Counted from the first letter of the stretch, positions 1 to 9,657 are shown. The stretch: DNA of 32,443 bases from Bacteroidales bacterium (GCA_014800385.1 JAAVGE010000045.1:1-32443); one strand, 5' to 3'. The notes: generated from the sequence alone by a model not told the origin. Program-made: numbers and translations.

Positions 1-1
1 C

Positions 2-766
2 ATAGGATACGAATCATTTGTACCTGACAACGAGGGTGTTACAGCATATATCAAAGATGAGGAGTTCTCACAGGAGAACCTCAACGACGTTCTCAGTTTC
101 TTCCCCCTGCCGGGCGTCACCTTCTCGTTCACTGAAACCATGGTGGAAGGGCGCGACTGGAACCGCGAATGGGAAAAGAACTATTTCCAGCCTATCGTGG
201 TTGACAACCGTTGTGTGATCCACTCTTCGTTCCATCATGATTTTCCGCAGTGTGAATATGACATCGTCATTGACCCCAAGATGGCTTTCGGCACCGGTCA
301 CCACTCCACAACCTCACTGATAATACGTCAGTTACTCAGCCGCGACCTCAATGGTAAGGCAGTGACCGATATGGGCACCGGAACAGGCATACTCGCCATT
401 CTGGCTGCCATGCGCGGTGCCTCACCCGTAACAGCGATAGAGATTGACCCTATGGCGCAGGTCAACGCAGTGGAGAATGTGGCGCTGAACCATCATCCCG
501 AGATAAATGTGCTGTTAGGCGACGCATCGCTGCTTGCTGATGCTCCCAAAGCCGATCTTTTCCTGGCCAACATCAACCGTAACATCATCATGGGTGACCT
601 CAGCCGCTACGCCGAGGCTATGAAACCGGGTGCGACACTGCTTCTAAGCGGATTCTATACCGAGGATGTTGACGTTATTATGCCCCTCGCCGAATCATTA
701 GGGTTCACCAAACAGGGTGTCACTTCCGATAATAACTGGGCTTGCCTGGAACTCCGCATGTCATGA
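2..766 (+). CDS. prmA: Ribosomal protein L11 methyltransferase, 5' end outside window
   Basis: The reading frame is open from base 2, so the true start lies upstream of the window; an internal ATG at 140 is not the start because coding similarity continues upstream of it. PrmA transfers methyl groups from S-adenosylmethionine to ribosomal protein L11 in the cytoplasm. The SAM-binding motif I is visible as DMGTGTGILAI, followed by the acidic AIEID strand, and the LANIN stretch corresponds to the catalytic-loop LANI motif of the family. The C-terminal part is complete. The stop codon overlaps the start of the next gene (ATGA), so the two are probably translated together. The family call is firm; only the N-terminal substrate-recognition part is missing from view. 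Confidence 0.93.
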   Translation: MGYESFVPDNEGVTAYIKDEEFSQENLNDVLSFFPLPGVTFSFTETMVEGRDWNREWEKNYFQPIVVDNRCVIHSSFHHDFPQCEYDIVIDPKMAFGTGHHSTTSLIIRQLLSRDLNGKAVTDMGTGTGILAILAAMRGASPVTAIEIDPMAQVNAVENVALNHHPEINVLLGDASLLADAPKADLFLANINRNIIMGDLSRYAEAMKPGATLLLSGFYTEDVDVIMPLAESLGFTKQGVTSDNNWACLELRMS

Positions 767-1320
767 AACGCTGTCTGACAATACTCGCTGTTATCCTTGC
801 CTCCCTCTCTATGATCTCAATGAACGGGGAGGAAAAGAAAAGCATGCTGACACCGCAGAACAGCGGAGGACATTTTGCATGGGGCGCCGACCTGGGAAGT
901 TCCATCGACATGACCGGAAACGCCATGACCAGCATCAACTTCGGCGGATTTGTAGGGTATCGTAACAACTGGTTCCGCATGCTCGGCATAGGGGGTGACA
1001 TACACATGATGATGAGTAACTCATCGCGTGCCATACCTGTTTATGGCATCATGCAGACATCCTTCTGCAACCGCCCAAGGCTATGTTTCATGGACCTCAG
1101 GGCAGGTCTGTCAATGAATAACATTGAAAACCTCAACACCCAGACCGGCGGCTACGGTTCGCTCGGTGTGGGGGTCACTCTCGCCCACAGCCCCAAATTC
1201 TCCTCCCATTTCATTCTTGCCTACACCTTCATCAGCCGAAGGGATTTTGACACGGATGAAGGGGTCTATGCCGTTGACAACCTCCAGTTTGCCACTCTCC
1301 GCATTGGGGTGTGTTTCTGA
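763..1320 (+). CDS. Small secreted protein, probable outer-membrane beta-barrel
   Basis: I do not recognise a named family. The chosen start is the ATG at 763, which overlaps the prmA stop as ATGA and gives MKRCLTILAVILASLSM, a good signal peptide; the in-frame ATG at 742 would add seven residues in front of the signal. The mature part of about 165 residues is rich in glycine, serine and aromatic residues in alternating patterns (for example INFGGFVGYRNNWFRMLGIG) and ends in a terminal phenylalanine (RIGVCF), which is typical of small outer-membrane beta-barrels. It is translationally coupled to prmA and lies 117 bases upstream of porE. A barrel role is inference; the secretion signal is directly visible. 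Confidence 0.75.
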   Translation: MKRCLTILAVILASLSMISMNGEEKKSMLTPQNSGGHFAWGADLGSSIDMTGNAMTSINFGGFVGYRNNWFRMLGIGGDIHMMMSNSSRAIPVYGIMQTSFCNRPRLCFMDLRAGLSMNNIENLNTQTGGYGSLGVGVTLAHSPKFSSHFILAYTFISRRDFDTDEGVYAVDNLQFATLRIGVCF

Positions 1321-1323
1321 CAG

Positions 1324-1401
1324 TAAGTAGATGTTGAAAATTAGTTTATACCTAGAAACAGAATCTGCTTGATGATATAAAATCTTTTCAACTTCTACTT
1401 A
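1324..1401. repeat. Palindromic element R1 (short form)
   Basis: Two terminal arms, 1324-1350 and 1376-1401, are imperfect inverted repeats of one another; each outer end reads TAAGTAGAWGTTGAAAA on its own strand. The interior of 25 bases, read on the minus strand, contains ATCAAGCAGAT and GTTTCTA, which also occur in order just inside the left arm of the element at 12982-13167. R1 therefore looks like that element in opposite orientation with about 105 internal bases missing. It begins three bases after the stop of the preceding gene and fills most of the gap before porE. Confidence 0.8.
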
Positions 1402-1437
1402 TCTATAATATTTATTCCTCCGGCACGTTAATCATAT

Positions 1438-3411
1438 ATGAAACGTTTCCTTTTACATCTTATAACAGCAGCGGTTGCAGTGGCAGCCCTGACTGCCTGC
1501 GGCGGTCCCAAACTGGCTACGGCAAACGAGCAGTATGACCGTGGCGAATATTTCGACGCTCAGAAAACCTACCGTAAAATATACAATAAACTCACCAAGA
1601 AGGAGGAGCGTGCCCAGCGTGGCGAAGTGGCCTACCGCATGGGGCTATGCTATGATCGTTTGAATCAGAGCGCACGTGCTTCGGCTGCATTCCAAAATGC
1701 CATCCGCTACGGCTATCCCGACTCCACCGCTCTGCTCCTGCTGGGGAAAAACCTTCAGGCCGAAGGTAAATACAGTCAGGCTATAAAAGCCTACGAGGAG
1801 TATCTGGCGAAAGTTCCCGACAATAGTTTTGCCGAAACCGGCGTAATAGGTTGCAAGGCGGCTATGGCTGCCAAAGGGTCACCTACCCGCTATGTTGTCA
1901 AACAATCAAAACTGTTCAATTCGCGTCGCGCAGACTTCTCCCCGATGTATCTCGACCGCTCGCTTGACCGTCTGTACTTCACAACCACCAACGAGAAGGC
2001 AACAGGCAGCAAACACAGCGAAATAACCGGCATGAAGAAGGGTGACATCTGGGTGGCTAAAAAGAATGAACAGGGTCAATGGCAACGTCCGGAGGCCGCT
2101 GAAGGGGAACTCAACTCCGAACTTGACGAGGGTATAATCTCATTTACCCCTGACGGTAACACCATGTATCTGACTGTGGCACGCCGTGAACTGAACTCAA
2201 ATACCACCACTGAAATCTACACTTCGCAGCGTTCCGACGCCAAATGGAGCAAACCCGTGAAATTCGAGATTACAGCCGACACCCTTTCAAGTTACGGTCA
2301 TCCGGCTGTATCACCCGATGGTAACTGGCTCTATTTCTGCTCCGATATGCCGGGAGGCTCCGGTGGAAAAGATATCTGGCGCATCAATCTCAAGGAGCGT
2401 CAGGGTTCACTGGAAAATTTAGGAGGATTCATCAACACCGACGGCGATGAAATGTTCCCCTACGTCCGCACCGACTCTATCCTTTATTTTGCATCAAACG
2501 GACACCCCGGATTCGGAGGACTTGACCTGTTCAAAGCCACACTGACCAAGTCCGGAGGTTGGAAAGTGGAAAACATGGGTCAGCCGCTGAACTCCTCCGG
2601 CGATGACTTCGGCATAACATTCGGAGAAGGAGAAAGCGGATTCTTTTCATCCAACCGAGGTGATGGACGTGGCTACGACCACATCTACTCCTTCGAACTT
2701 CCCGACCTGAAAATCATGATTTCAGGATGGGTTCTGGACAAAGATGAGGAACCGGTGCCCGGTGCTGTGATACGCATTGTGGGCAATGACGGAAGCAACC
2801 AGAAAGAGGTGGCACGCGACGACGGCTCGTTCCGCTTCCCTCTTCACCGCGGCGTATCCTACGTTATGCTTGCCGGTGCCCGTGGCTACCTCAATGCCAA
2901 GCAGGAATTCACGGCAGACAATGCCGAGGAGGATGCCGAATATGGCGTAGACTTCATCCTGGCCTCAATCAACAAGCCTGTCGTCATTGACAATATTTTC
3001 TATGACTACGACAAAGCCACACTGCGCCCAGAATCAAAAACCGCTCTCGACGAGATGGTGCAGGTGATGCGCGACAACCCCCATATCACCATTGAGATGG
3101 CATCGCACACTGACCGTCACGGAAGCGAACAATATAACATCAATCTGTCGCAACGCCGCGCACAATCAGTCATCGACTACCTCATAAAGGCAGGTGTGGC
3201 TCCTGACCGCCTGCAGGCTCAGGGTTACGGAAAGTCACGTCCCAAAACCATCACCAAGAAACTCGCACGTGAATTCCCGCAGTTCACCGAAGGAACAGAA
3301 CTCACACCGGAATATATCGAAACATTGTCGCCGGCCGACCGCGATGCAGCCGACCAGATAAACCGACGCACTGAGTTCCAGGTTCTGTCAACCAACTATC
3401 AGATGTATTAA
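1438..3411 (+). CDS. porE: PorE-like T9SS-associated lipoprotein (TPR, PD40 propeller, CRD, OmpA)
   Basis: The domain order matches PorE, a peptidoglycan-binding lipoprotein of the type IX secretion system known from Porphyromonas. A lipoprotein signal is present with lipobox LTAC (cysteine 21). TPR-like helices follow to about residue 140. Several PD40 propeller motifs are visible between about 165 and 420 (FSPMYLDRSLDRLYF, FTPDGNTMYL, VSPDGNWLYFCSD, SSNRGDGRGYDHIY). A carboxypeptidase-regulatory-like domain starts near 426 (ISGWVLDKDEEPVPGA) and a C-terminal OmpA-like domain near 512, with the peptidoglycan-binding signature SHTDRHGSEQYNINLSQRRA. It should sit in the outer membrane facing the periplasm and help anchor the T9SS. 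Two likely T9SS cargo genes lie elsewhere in the window. Other TPR-PD40-OmpA lipoproteins exist in this phylum, so the exact name is less certain than the architecture. Confidence 0.82.
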   Translation: MKRFLLHLITAAVAVAALTACGGPKLATANEQYDRGEYFDAQKTYRKIYNKLTKKEERAQRGEVAYRMGLCYDRLNQSARASAAFQNAIRYGYPDSTALLLLGKNLQAEGKYSQAIKAYEEYLAKVPDNSFAETGVIGCKAAMAAKGSPTRYVVKQSKLFNSRRADFSPMYLDRSLDRLYFTTTNEKATGSKHSEITGMKKGDIWVAKKNEQGQWQRPEAAEGELNSELDEGIISFTPDGNTMYLTVARRELNSNTTTEIYTSQRSDAKWSKPVKFEITADTLSSYGHPAVSPDGNWLYFCSDMPGGSGGKDIWRINLKERQGSLENLGGFINTDGDEMFPYVRTDSILYFASNGHPGFGGLDLFKATLTKSGGWKVENMGQPLNSSGDDFGITFGEGESGFFSSNRGDGRGYDHIYSFELPDLKIMISGWVLDKDEEPVPGAVIRIVGNDGSNQKEVARDDGSFRFPLHRGVSYVMLAGARGYLNAKQEFTADNAEEDAEYGVDFILASINKPVVIDNIFYDYDKATLRPESKTALDEMVQVMRDNPHITIEMASHTDRHGSEQYNINLSQRRAQSVIDYLIKAGVAPDRLQAQGYGKSRPKTITKKLAREFPQFTEGTELTPEYIETLSPADRDAADQINRRTEFQVLSTNYQMY

Positions 3412-3604
3412 GAGTGTGTTTACTTTTAAACCAAATTTATAAATGAAGAGTATTTTTAAATTTTTGATTTCATCACAAAGCATCTTTTGGGCGATTTTTC
3501 AAACTTTCATCAGTCGCAATGCCCACATTGCTCCTTCTTCAATTTTGAAAAATCACTCCAAAATCTATCTTTGTGCTAAAATCATTTAAAAGTAAACACC
3601 CTCT
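3411..3604. repeat. Palindromic element R3 with core hairpin, filling the whole gap
   Basis: The outer arms are AGAGTGTGTTTACTTTTAAA (3411-3430) and its near-perfect inverse at 3585-3604 (19 of 20 complementary). Inside them lie further inverted segments (GATTTCATCACAAAG near 3466 against the region ending near 3584) and a central stem-loop at 3516-3531, GCAATG-CCCA-CATTGC. The core flanks TTCATCAGTC and TCCTTCTTCAA are shared with the element at 12982-13167. The element starts on the last base of the porE stop codon and ends one base before the next start codon. It looks like a MITE-like or structured-RNA repeat; no transposase is present. Confidence 0.85.
3545..3573 (+). promoter_or_regulatory. 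Candidate promoter inside element R3
   Basis: TATCTTTG at 3566-3573 matches the Bacteroidales -7 consensus TAnnTTTG exactly. A TTG at 3545-3547 lies 18 bases upstream, slightly shorter than the usual 19-20. It would place a transcript start about 28 bases before the GSCFA gene, so the repeat may supply the promoter of that operon. No experimental support. Confidence 0.45.
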
Positions 3605-3605
3605 G

Positions 3606-4439
3606 ATGAAATTCCGCACTGAAATAGAACAGGAGAAGGCCTCACCTCTGTCCCATGCCAACCGTATACTGATGATGGGGAGTTGCTTTACCACCAACAT
3701 AGGGGAGCAACTTGCCATTGATGGCTTCAACGTGGCTGTTAATCCTACAGGCGTGCTCTATAATCCCGCGTCTATCGCCGTGATAATAAACCGGGCGGCA
3801 AAAGATATGGATTACACCGGGCAGGACATGGTCCGTGATGACAACGGGGTGTTTCATCTGCTGGATTTTCCTAATGCCATGCAGGGAAGTGATGCTGAGG
3901 AACTGCTGAACCGCGGAAACCATCTTCTGAAACAACTGCAGAATCACCTGACCGAGGCCGACACCCTGATTATCACGTTCGGCACCGCATGGGTGTTTGA
4001 CCTGAACAGCACAGGATTGACAGTAGGCAACTGCCATAAATTACACTCCTCTGCCTTTACCCGCCGACGAATGACAATTGAGGATATTGTAGAACTGTGG
4101 AAACCGCTGCTAAAGAATCGACGTGTGATATTCACCGTCAGTCCCATACGCCACACCGCCGACGGTCTGCACGGCAACTGCATCAGTAAGGCAGTCCTGC
4201 AGTTAGCCGTAGATGCTCTGGTCAATGAAGGAGCAGAATATTTTCCGGCCTACGAAATTATGATGGATGATTTGCGTGACTACCGCTTTTATGCACCTGA
4301 CATGAAACACCCTTCGCAGGTGGCGGTGGAATATATCTACGAGCAGTTCAAAAACCGTTTCTTCACCCCTCAAACAGTAAGAATTGCTTCTGATGCGCGC
4401 AAAAACTATAAGTTTTCACAACACCGACAACTATTATGA
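3606..4439 (+). CDS. GSCFA family protein
   Basis: The N-terminus carries the family signature as MMGSCFTTNIGEQL (the canonical GSCFA appears here as GSCFT). GSCFA proteins are a bacterial family of unknown biochemical function with an SGNH-hydrolase-like look; the conserved blocks TFGTAWVF and TVSPIRH are visible. The start chosen is the ATG at 3606; an in-frame ATG at 3573 lies inside the repeat element and directly on the -7 promoter box, so it is unlikely. The stop overlaps the start of the murF-alr gene (ATGA). Being first in a cell-wall/purine/queuosine operon, it may act in envelope metabolism, but that is only context. Confidence 0.87.
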   Translation: MKFRTEIEQEKASPLSHANRILMMGSCFTTNIGEQLAIDGFNVAVNPTGVLYNPASIAVIINRAAKDMDYTGQDMVRDDNGVFHLLDFPNAMQGSDAEELLNRGNHLLKQLQNHLTEADTLIITFGTAWVFDLNSTGLTVGNCHKLHSSAFTRRRMTIEDIVELWKPLLKNRRVIFTVSPIRHTADGLHGNCISKAVLQLAVDALVNEGAEYFPAYEIMMDDLRDYRFYAPDMKHPSQVAVEYIYEQFKNRFFTPQTVRIASDARKNYKFSQHRQLL

Positions 4440-6805
4440 ATTATAACAGCAGGGATCTTGCAGCAGATCTGGGCGCCACCTATCATGGTGGTTCACCCGA
4501 ACATGAGCAGGTAAGCCGTCCGCTAACCGACAGCCGTTCACTGCTCTACCCCTCAGAAACTATATTCTTCGCACTCAAGACCGACACCAATGACGGTAGC
4601 CGCTATCTGACCGACCTCTATCAGCGTGGCGTACGCAATTTTGTGGTCAATCCGGTTGCCGCCGAGCGTATCAGTCTAACCGATGTGAACCTGATTATAC
4701 CCTCTCGGGGCGATACCCTCGACGCACTTCATCGCTCCGCAGCACTGATACGAAACAGTGTCACCTGCCCCATAGTGGGGGTAACAGGAAGCCGTGGAAA
4801 GACGGTGTTCAAAGAGATGCTCGCCGCAGCCACAGCCCGCGAAAATATAATAGCGAAATCGCCCCGCAGTTGGAACTCACAGACCGGTGTACCGCTGTCA
4901 ATGTGGAGGTTAACCCCGCAGACTACCCTCGGAATATTCGAGGCAGGTATCTCCCGTCCGGGTGAAATGGACCGTCTTCAGCGCATAATCCGCCCGACGG
5001 TCGGAGTATTCACTTCGCTGACAGATGAACATAGTCTGGAGTTTGAATCGCGCGAGGAAAAGGCACGTGAAAAGGCTATTTTGTTCAAGGACTGTCCGGT
5101 TGTGATATACCCGTCAGGGGATAAAATTATTGAAAAAGTATTACTCGAGACTGTTCCGGATGCACGTCGGGTTGCAGTGGAAGATGATTCCATCAAGGCT
5201 CTTGTTGCAGCCACAATGGTCGAACTCGGATATGATTACGCTACCGCTGAACAACGTGTCAGCATGATTCAGCCCGTAAACACCCGTATCGACATCAATG
5301 AAGGTGTGGAGAACACCATCATAGCGTACGACCAGTATTCCGACACCCTTGAAGGTGTGGAAACGGCAATAGATATAGTATCTCGCCGATGCACCGGTCA
5401 TCGTCCCTTTATGCTTGTGACAGCCGACCTGAAGATAGAAAACGGTGATGAAAAGGCAACATACGCCTCGTTGAACCGACTGCTGATGGCACGCGGTGCC
5501 AAGGGTGTGATAGGTATAGGAAGCGAGATGCAGCAATATGATTCCCTGTTTGATCCGTCGCTGTTCCGCGCCTACGTGGCTGATGTGGACAGTTTCAATA
5601 ACCGGTTCCGGCTGAGCGATTTCCGTGACACAGCCATCATCATCAAGGGTGGAGGAAACAGCGAATACGTCAAAATCAAGGATCGTCTGGAATACACCCG
5701 CCACAGCACCTATATGGAGGTGAATCTGGACAACCTGATACATAACTTCAACTACTACCGTTCGTTGGTGCGCCCCGACACTGCCCTGTGCGCAATGGTC
5801 AAAGCCGATGCCTACGGTGCCGGAGCCGTTGAAGTAGCCTCGGCACTGCAGGGTAAAGCCGACTATCTGGCTGTTGCAGTGGCCGATGAGGGTATACGAC
5901 TGCGTAATGCCGGAATCAGCACACCGGTAATCATACTCAACCCTATCAGCAGCAACTACCGCGATATATTTGAGAAATCACTGGAACCTACGGTGTTCGA
6001 TATTCCCGAACTCTCACTCCTTGCCGACCATCTCCCTGCCGACACCCTCAACTACCCCATTCACATAAAACTGGACACCGGTATGCACCGTTTCGGCTTC
6101 ACGGAGGATCAACTGGAAGGTTTGGTTGAACGTCTTAACGCCATGCCTGAATTCCGCGTTGCAAGTATATTCTCACATCTGGCCACTGCCGACTGCATGG
6201 ATCAGGATGAGTACACACTCTATCAGTTACGCCAGTTTGAGAAAATGAGCAGTTACATTACATCCCGCCTACCCTACAAGGTACGCCGCCACATACTGAA
6301 CACAGCCGGAATGATGCGATTCCCTCAGTATCAATATGATATGGTGCGTCTCGGCATAGGGCTATACGGCATAGAGCCGGCACAGGAAATGGCATGCGGT
6401 GCCCTCAAACCGGTGTCGAGTCTGTACACCCGCATCAGTTCGGTCCGTGCCCTTGACAACGGCGACACAGTGGGATACGGACGCAAGGGGGTCATAGACC
6501 GCCCTTCGGTGATAGCCACCCTCCCCATTGGATATGCCGACGGAATAGACCGTCACCTCGGGTGCGGACGGGCGCTGTTCTATGTCGATGGTGTGCCGTG
6601 CCCGACTGTGGGAAATATATGCATGGACTTGTGCATGATTGATATCTCGGCATTGCGCAGTCCGCTGACAGCCGTGGGGAGCAAGGTTGAGATTTTCGGC
6701 AGACTTAACCCCGTCACCAACCTGTCGAACCGCCTTGAAACAATCCCTTACGAAATTCTCGTATCCATATCACCGCGAGTAAAACGACAATACTATAGAG
6801 AATAA
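4436..6805 (+). CDS. murF-alr: Bifunctional MurF-like ligase / alanine racemase
   Basis: A fusion of two cell-wall enzymes. Residues 1 to about 418 form a MurF-like domain (UDP-MurNAc-tripeptide:D-Ala-D-Ala ligase) with the ATP loop GVTGSRGKT (lysine 122). Residues about 419 to 789 form an alanine racemase: the PLP-binding lysine 456 in [10 protein letters not shown] and the second catalytic base, Tyr681, in DTVGYGRKG. Together they could supply D-alanine and use D-Ala-D-Ala. Such fusions are common in Bacteroidetes, where a separate murF usually also exists, so the ligase half may be partly redundant or degenerate; its ATP loop has Arg where Asn or Tyr is usual. It overlaps the GSCFA gene by four bases and is followed after four bases by xpt. 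The racemase call is very secure, ligase activity less so. Confidence 0.93.
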   Translation: MNYNSRDLAADLGATYHGGSPEHEQVSRPLTDSRSLLYPSETIFFALKTDTNDGSRYLTDLYQRGVRNFVVNPVAAERISLTDVNLIIPSRGDTLDALHRSAALIRNSVTCPIVGVTGSRGKTVFKEMLAAATARENIIAKSPRSWNSQTGVPLSMWRLTPQTTLGIFEAGISRPGEMDRLQRIIRPTVGVFTSLTDEHSLEFESREEKAREKAILFKDCPVVIYPSGDKIIEKVLLETVPDARRVAVEDDSIKALVAATMVELGYDYATAEQRVSMIQPVNTRIDINEGVENTIIAYDQYSDTLEGVETAIDIVSRRCTGHRPFMLVTADLKIENGDEKATYASLNRLLMARGAKGVIGIGSEMQQYDSLFDPSLFRAYVADVDSFNNRFRLSDFRDTAIIIKGGGNSEYVKIKDRLEYTRHSTYMEVNLDNLIHNFNYYRSLVRPDTALCAMVKADAYGAGAVEVASALQGKADYLAVAVADEGIRLRNAGISTPVIILNPISSNYRDIFEKSLEPTVFDIPELSLLADHLPADTLNYPIHIKLDTGMHRFGFTEDQLEGLVERLNAMPEFRVASIFSHLATADCMDQDEYTLYQLRQFEKMSSYITSRLPYKVRRHILNTAGMMRFPQYQYDMVRLGIGLYGIEPAQEMACGALKPVSSLYTRISSVRALDNGDTVGYGRKGVIDRPSVIATLPIGYADGIDRHLGCGRALFYVDGVPCPTVGNICMDLCMIDISALRSPLTAVGSKVEIFGRLNPVTNLSNRLETIPYEILVSISPRVKRQYYRE

Positions 6806-6809
6806 TCAA

Positions 6810-7379
6810 ATGGAAAAACTGAAACAGCGCATCCTTCAGGATGGCAGAGCCTTAGATGGCGGAATACTGAAAGTAGACTCCTTTCTGAACCATCAGTTAG
6901 ACCCTAACCTGATGATGGAGATAGCACGCAACTTCGCCGTTCGTCTCGCTGACAAACCGATCAACAAAATTGTCACAATCGAAGCAAGCGGAATCGCACC
7001 GGCTGTCATGCTCGGCTATGTCATGCAGTTGCCGGTGGTTTTCGTAAAGAAAAAAGCACCGCTGACGATGGAGAATATGCTTGTGCGCGAAGTTTTCTCT
7101 TTCACCAAAAACAGGGTATACACGGTTAGCATATCGCAGGATTTTCTCACCGAGAATGACCATGTTGTGTTTATCGATGACTTCCTCGCCAATGGCAACG
7201 CCGCCCGTGGCATAATTGACTTGTGCGCCCAGAGCGGATCGACCATCGAGGCGATGGGGTTTGTCATCGAAAAAGGGTTTCAGAAAGGTGGCGACGCACT
7301 GCGTGCCGAAGGATATGACGTTGTTTCACTGGCAATTATCGACTCACTCGAAAATAACGAAATTAAATTCCGCGAATGA
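6810..7379 (+). CDS. xpt: Xanthine phosphoribosyltransferase
   Basis: This cytoplasmic purine-salvage enzyme makes XMP from xanthine and PRPP. At 189 residues it has the family's usual length. The start [20 protein letters not shown] and the PRPP-binding loop [14 protein letters not shown] are characteristic, as are [14 protein letters not shown] and PVVFVKKK. It lies four bases after murF-alr and overlaps the start of queA, so it belongs to the same transcript. There is no room for a purine riboswitch directly upstream, unlike the arrangement common in Firmicutes, so any purine control would have to act elsewhere. Confidence 0.94.
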   Translation: MEKLKQRILQDGRALDGGILKVDSFLNHQLDPNLMMEIARNFAVRLADKPINKIVTIEASGIAPAVMLGYVMQLPVVFVKKKAPLTMENMLVREVFSFTKNRVYTVSISQDFLTENDHVVFIDDFLANGNAARGIIDLCAQSGSTIEAMGFVIEKGFQKGGDALRAEGYDVVSLAIIDSLENNEIKFRE

Positions 7380-8599
7380 TGAATCCCAAAGATATTGACA
7401 TAAACCAATTTGACTATCCGCTGCCTGACTCCCGCATTGCGACACACCCCCTTGCCGAGCGCGACCGCTGCAAACTGCTGGTGCGTAGAGCCGACGGTGA
7501 AATAGCCGACTATATCTTTACCTCCCTCCCCGACCTCCTTCCCGAGGATTCGATGCTGATATATAACAACACGCGTGTCATCAATGCCCGCCTGCGGTTT
7601 CACAAAGGTGACGGCGACACGGGTGCCGTAATCGAAGTGTTCTGCCTGGAGCCTTTCGATCCGGTGGACTATGCCCGCAACTTTGCCTCCACTGCAACCT
7701 GCACCTGGACATGCATCGTCGGCAACTCCAAACGATGGAAGCAGTCCCCCCTGAAAATGAATCTTACCCTGAACGGCAAAAGCGTTACTCTTACCGCTAC
7801 ACGCCAGCGCAACGACGGCGCCACCTCACTGGTTCGTTTCGACTGGGATAATCCCGAGGTAAGTTTCGCCGACATCATCAAGGAGGCAGGAGAAATACCT
7901 ATTCCGCCATATCTGAACCGTGGCACTGAAGAGACCGACTCCGTTGATTATCAGACCGTTTACTCCCATATCGACGGTTCTGTGGCAGCCCCGACAGCAG
8001 GTCTGCACTTCACTGATTCGCTTCTTGAGGAAATTTCCAAGCGTGGCATACCCCGCAGGGAACTCACGCTCCATGTAGGTGCGGGCACATTCAAACCTGT
8101 GAAAACCGACACTATAGGTGAACATGAGATGCACAGCGAGTTTATTGCCGTGCCACGCTCGCTGATTGCCGAACTCGCCGAATCAGACCGTCGCGTCATA
8201 GCAGTAGGCACAACCTCGGTGCGGACATTGGAATCGCTCTACCACATCGGATGTATGATCAGTCGGGGCGAATTTGACAGTGTGCTCCCACAGTGGTATC
8301 CCTACGATGAAAATCATCCCGGCTTGCCCCCCGGTGAAGCCCTCCGTAAGATTCTGGAATATCTCGATGCCAACCGTATGCAAACCCTTATAGCCCAGAC
8401 CAAAATCATCATAGCACCGGGCTACCGCTACAGGATTGTGCGCGGAATGGTTACCAACTTCCATCAGCCGCGTTCCACCCTTCTGCTCCTTGTATCGGCG
8501 TTTGTCGGAGGTGATTGGTTACCGATTTATGAGTATGCTCTGGAGCATGATTTCCGATTCCTGAGTTATGGCGACGCATGTCTGCTGCTGGATAAATAA
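7376..8599 (+). CDS. queA: S-adenosylmethionine:tRNA ribosyltransferase-isomerase
   Basis: QueA transfers and isomerises the ribosyl part of SAM onto 7-aminomethyl-7-deazaguanine in tRNA, the penultimate stage of queuosine synthesis. Family blocks are clear: [15 protein letters not shown] at the start, [53 protein letters not shown] and the C-terminal [20 protein letters not shown]. At 407 residues it is longer than the roughly 350 of the E. coli protein, with an extra stretch near residues 90-120, as in other Bacteroidetes. Two adjacent ATG codons (7376 and 7379) are possible starts; the first overlaps the xpt stop. It is the last gene of the GSCFA operon. Confidence 0.95.
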   Translation: MMNPKDIDINQFDYPLPDSRIATHPLAERDRCKLLVRRADGEIADYIFTSLPDLLPEDSMLIYNNTRVINARLRFHKGDGDTGAVIEVFCLEPFDPVDYARNFASTATCTWTCIVGNSKRWKQSPLKMNLTLNGKSVTLTATRQRNDGATSLVRFDWDNPEVSFADIIKEAGEIPIPPYLNRGTEETDSVDYQTVYSHIDGSVAAPTAGLHFTDSLLEEISKRGIPRRELTLHVGAGTFKPVKTDTIGEHEMHSEFIAVPRSLIAELAESDRRVIAVGTTSVRTLESLYHIGCMISRGEFDSVLPQWYPYDENHPGLPPGEALRKILEYLDANRMQTLIAQTKIIIAPGYRYRIVRGMVTNFHQPRSTLLLLVSAFVGGDWLPIYEYALEHDFRFLSYGDACLLLDK

Positions 8600-8612
8600 T
8601 TATTTCTGAGTA

Positions 8613-8652
8613 TTGCCTTTATTATATATATTGAGTAATTTTGCGCAAAATT
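8613..8652 (+). promoter_or_regulatory. Promoter with overlapping perfect palindrome
   Basis: TTG at 8613-8615, a 20-base spacer and TAATTTTG at 8636-8643 form a good Bacteroidales promoter. The 16-base perfect palindrome AATTTTGCGCAAAATT at 8637-8652 covers the -7 box and the likely transcript start (about 8648), 9 bases before the ATG. That position is ideal for a repressor site, and autoregulation by the downstream regulator is the obvious hypothesis. Confidence 0.6.
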
Positions 8653-8661
8653 GAGGGATAA

Positions 8662-9621
8662 ATGGAACAACAGAAAATAGTCAAACCCTATTCGGCCAAC
8701 AACCGAATGAGAGATATCATCAGCGATAACCATCTGATACTGATGGTGATGACACGTTTTGGCATATCACTTGGATTCGGTGATAAAACCGTTGAGGAGA
8801 TATGCGAGGAAACCGGCACACACACCGAAACATTCATTGCCGTGGCAAACTTCATTTCCGGTCGACCCTACTCGCTGGAAAAGGTTGACGTGGCATCGCT
8901 CATCGACTATCTGAAACGTGCTCACAATTATTTTCTTGACTTCAACCTCCCTCACATCCGACGCAAACTGATCGAGTCAATCGACTGCTCCGGACGTGAC
9001 CAGGTGGCCATGCTTATCCTTAAATTCTTCGACGAATATGTCACCGAAGTGCGCAATCACATGGAATATGAAAACCAGCGGGTGTTCACCTACGTGGAAT
9101 CGCTGCTCAAAGGTGAGAAAAATCCGGAATACAACATCCGCATATTCGCCGGAAAACATCATCATATTGAAACACGCCTGAAAGAACTCAAGGATATCAT
9201 CATCCGCTACTATCCTCAGCAGTCAAGCGACCGACTTAACTCCACACTGTTTGACATCATCAATTGCGAACAGGATCTTAACTCACACTGTATGGTCGAG
9301 GACCGAATCTTCGTTCCCGTGGTGGAAAAAGTTGAACATCTGGCGGAGACTGTACTTCAATACCGAAACGAAACAGGTGATGATGTCCCGGCAAATACGG
9401 AAGCCGACTCGCTCTCACCCCGCGAGAAAGAGATTGTAGGATGTGTGGCACGAGGAATGTCAAACAAAGAAATAGCAGATGCCCTTTGTGTATCGATCAA
9501 CACCGTCACCACCCATCGCCGCAACATCTCCGCCAAACTCGGCATACACTCCCCGGTAGGTTTGGCCATCTATGCTATCGTCAACAAAATGGTCGATATC
9601 AACAACCTCAACCTTGAATAA
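8662..9621 (+). CDS. Hemerythrin (YtfE/RIC-like) - LuxR-type transcriptional regulator fusion
   Basis: Three regions are visible. Residues about 12-55 resemble the ScdA_N domain of RIC/YtfE proteins (RFGISLGFGDKTVEEICEE), but the paired cysteines usual there are absent. Residues about 80-230 form a four-helix hemerythrin-like domain with ligands H88, H133, E137, one of H166-168, H209 and E213; the H-xxx-E pairs and their spacing closely follow the di-iron ligands of E. coli YtfE (H84, H129, E133, H160, H204, E208). Residues about 250-310 form a LuxR/GerE helix-turn-helix (LSPREKEIVGCVARGMSNKE, then IADALCVSINTVTTHRRNIS). The di-iron centre would sense nitric oxide, oxygen or peroxide and control DNA binding (inference). 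The gene stands alone with its own promoter and a strong terminator. Confidence 0.88.
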   Translation: MEQQKIVKPYSANNRMRDIISDNHLILMVMTRFGISLGFGDKTVEEICEETGTHTETFIAVANFISGRPYSLEKVDVASLIDYLKRAHNYFLDFNLPHIRRKLIESIDCSGRDQVAMLILKFFDEYVTEVRNHMEYENQRVFTYVESLLKGEKNPEYNIRIFAGKHHHIETRLKELKDIIIRYYPQQSSDRLNSTLFDIINCEQDLNSHCMVEDRIFVPVVEKVEHLAETVLQYRNETGDDVPANTEADSLSPREKEIVGCVARGMSNKEIADALCVSINTVTTHRRNISAKLGIHSPVGLAIYAIVNKMVDINNLNLE

Positions 9622-9657
9622 CATCGTTCTCCCAAAAATATTGTTTTAGGTTTTGTG

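Noticed and set aside
5141..5743. 200-codon open frame on the minus strand within murF-alr
   Set aside because: It is a shadow of a strongly supported gene, has no promoter or recognisable domain, and its composition reflects the opposite strand.
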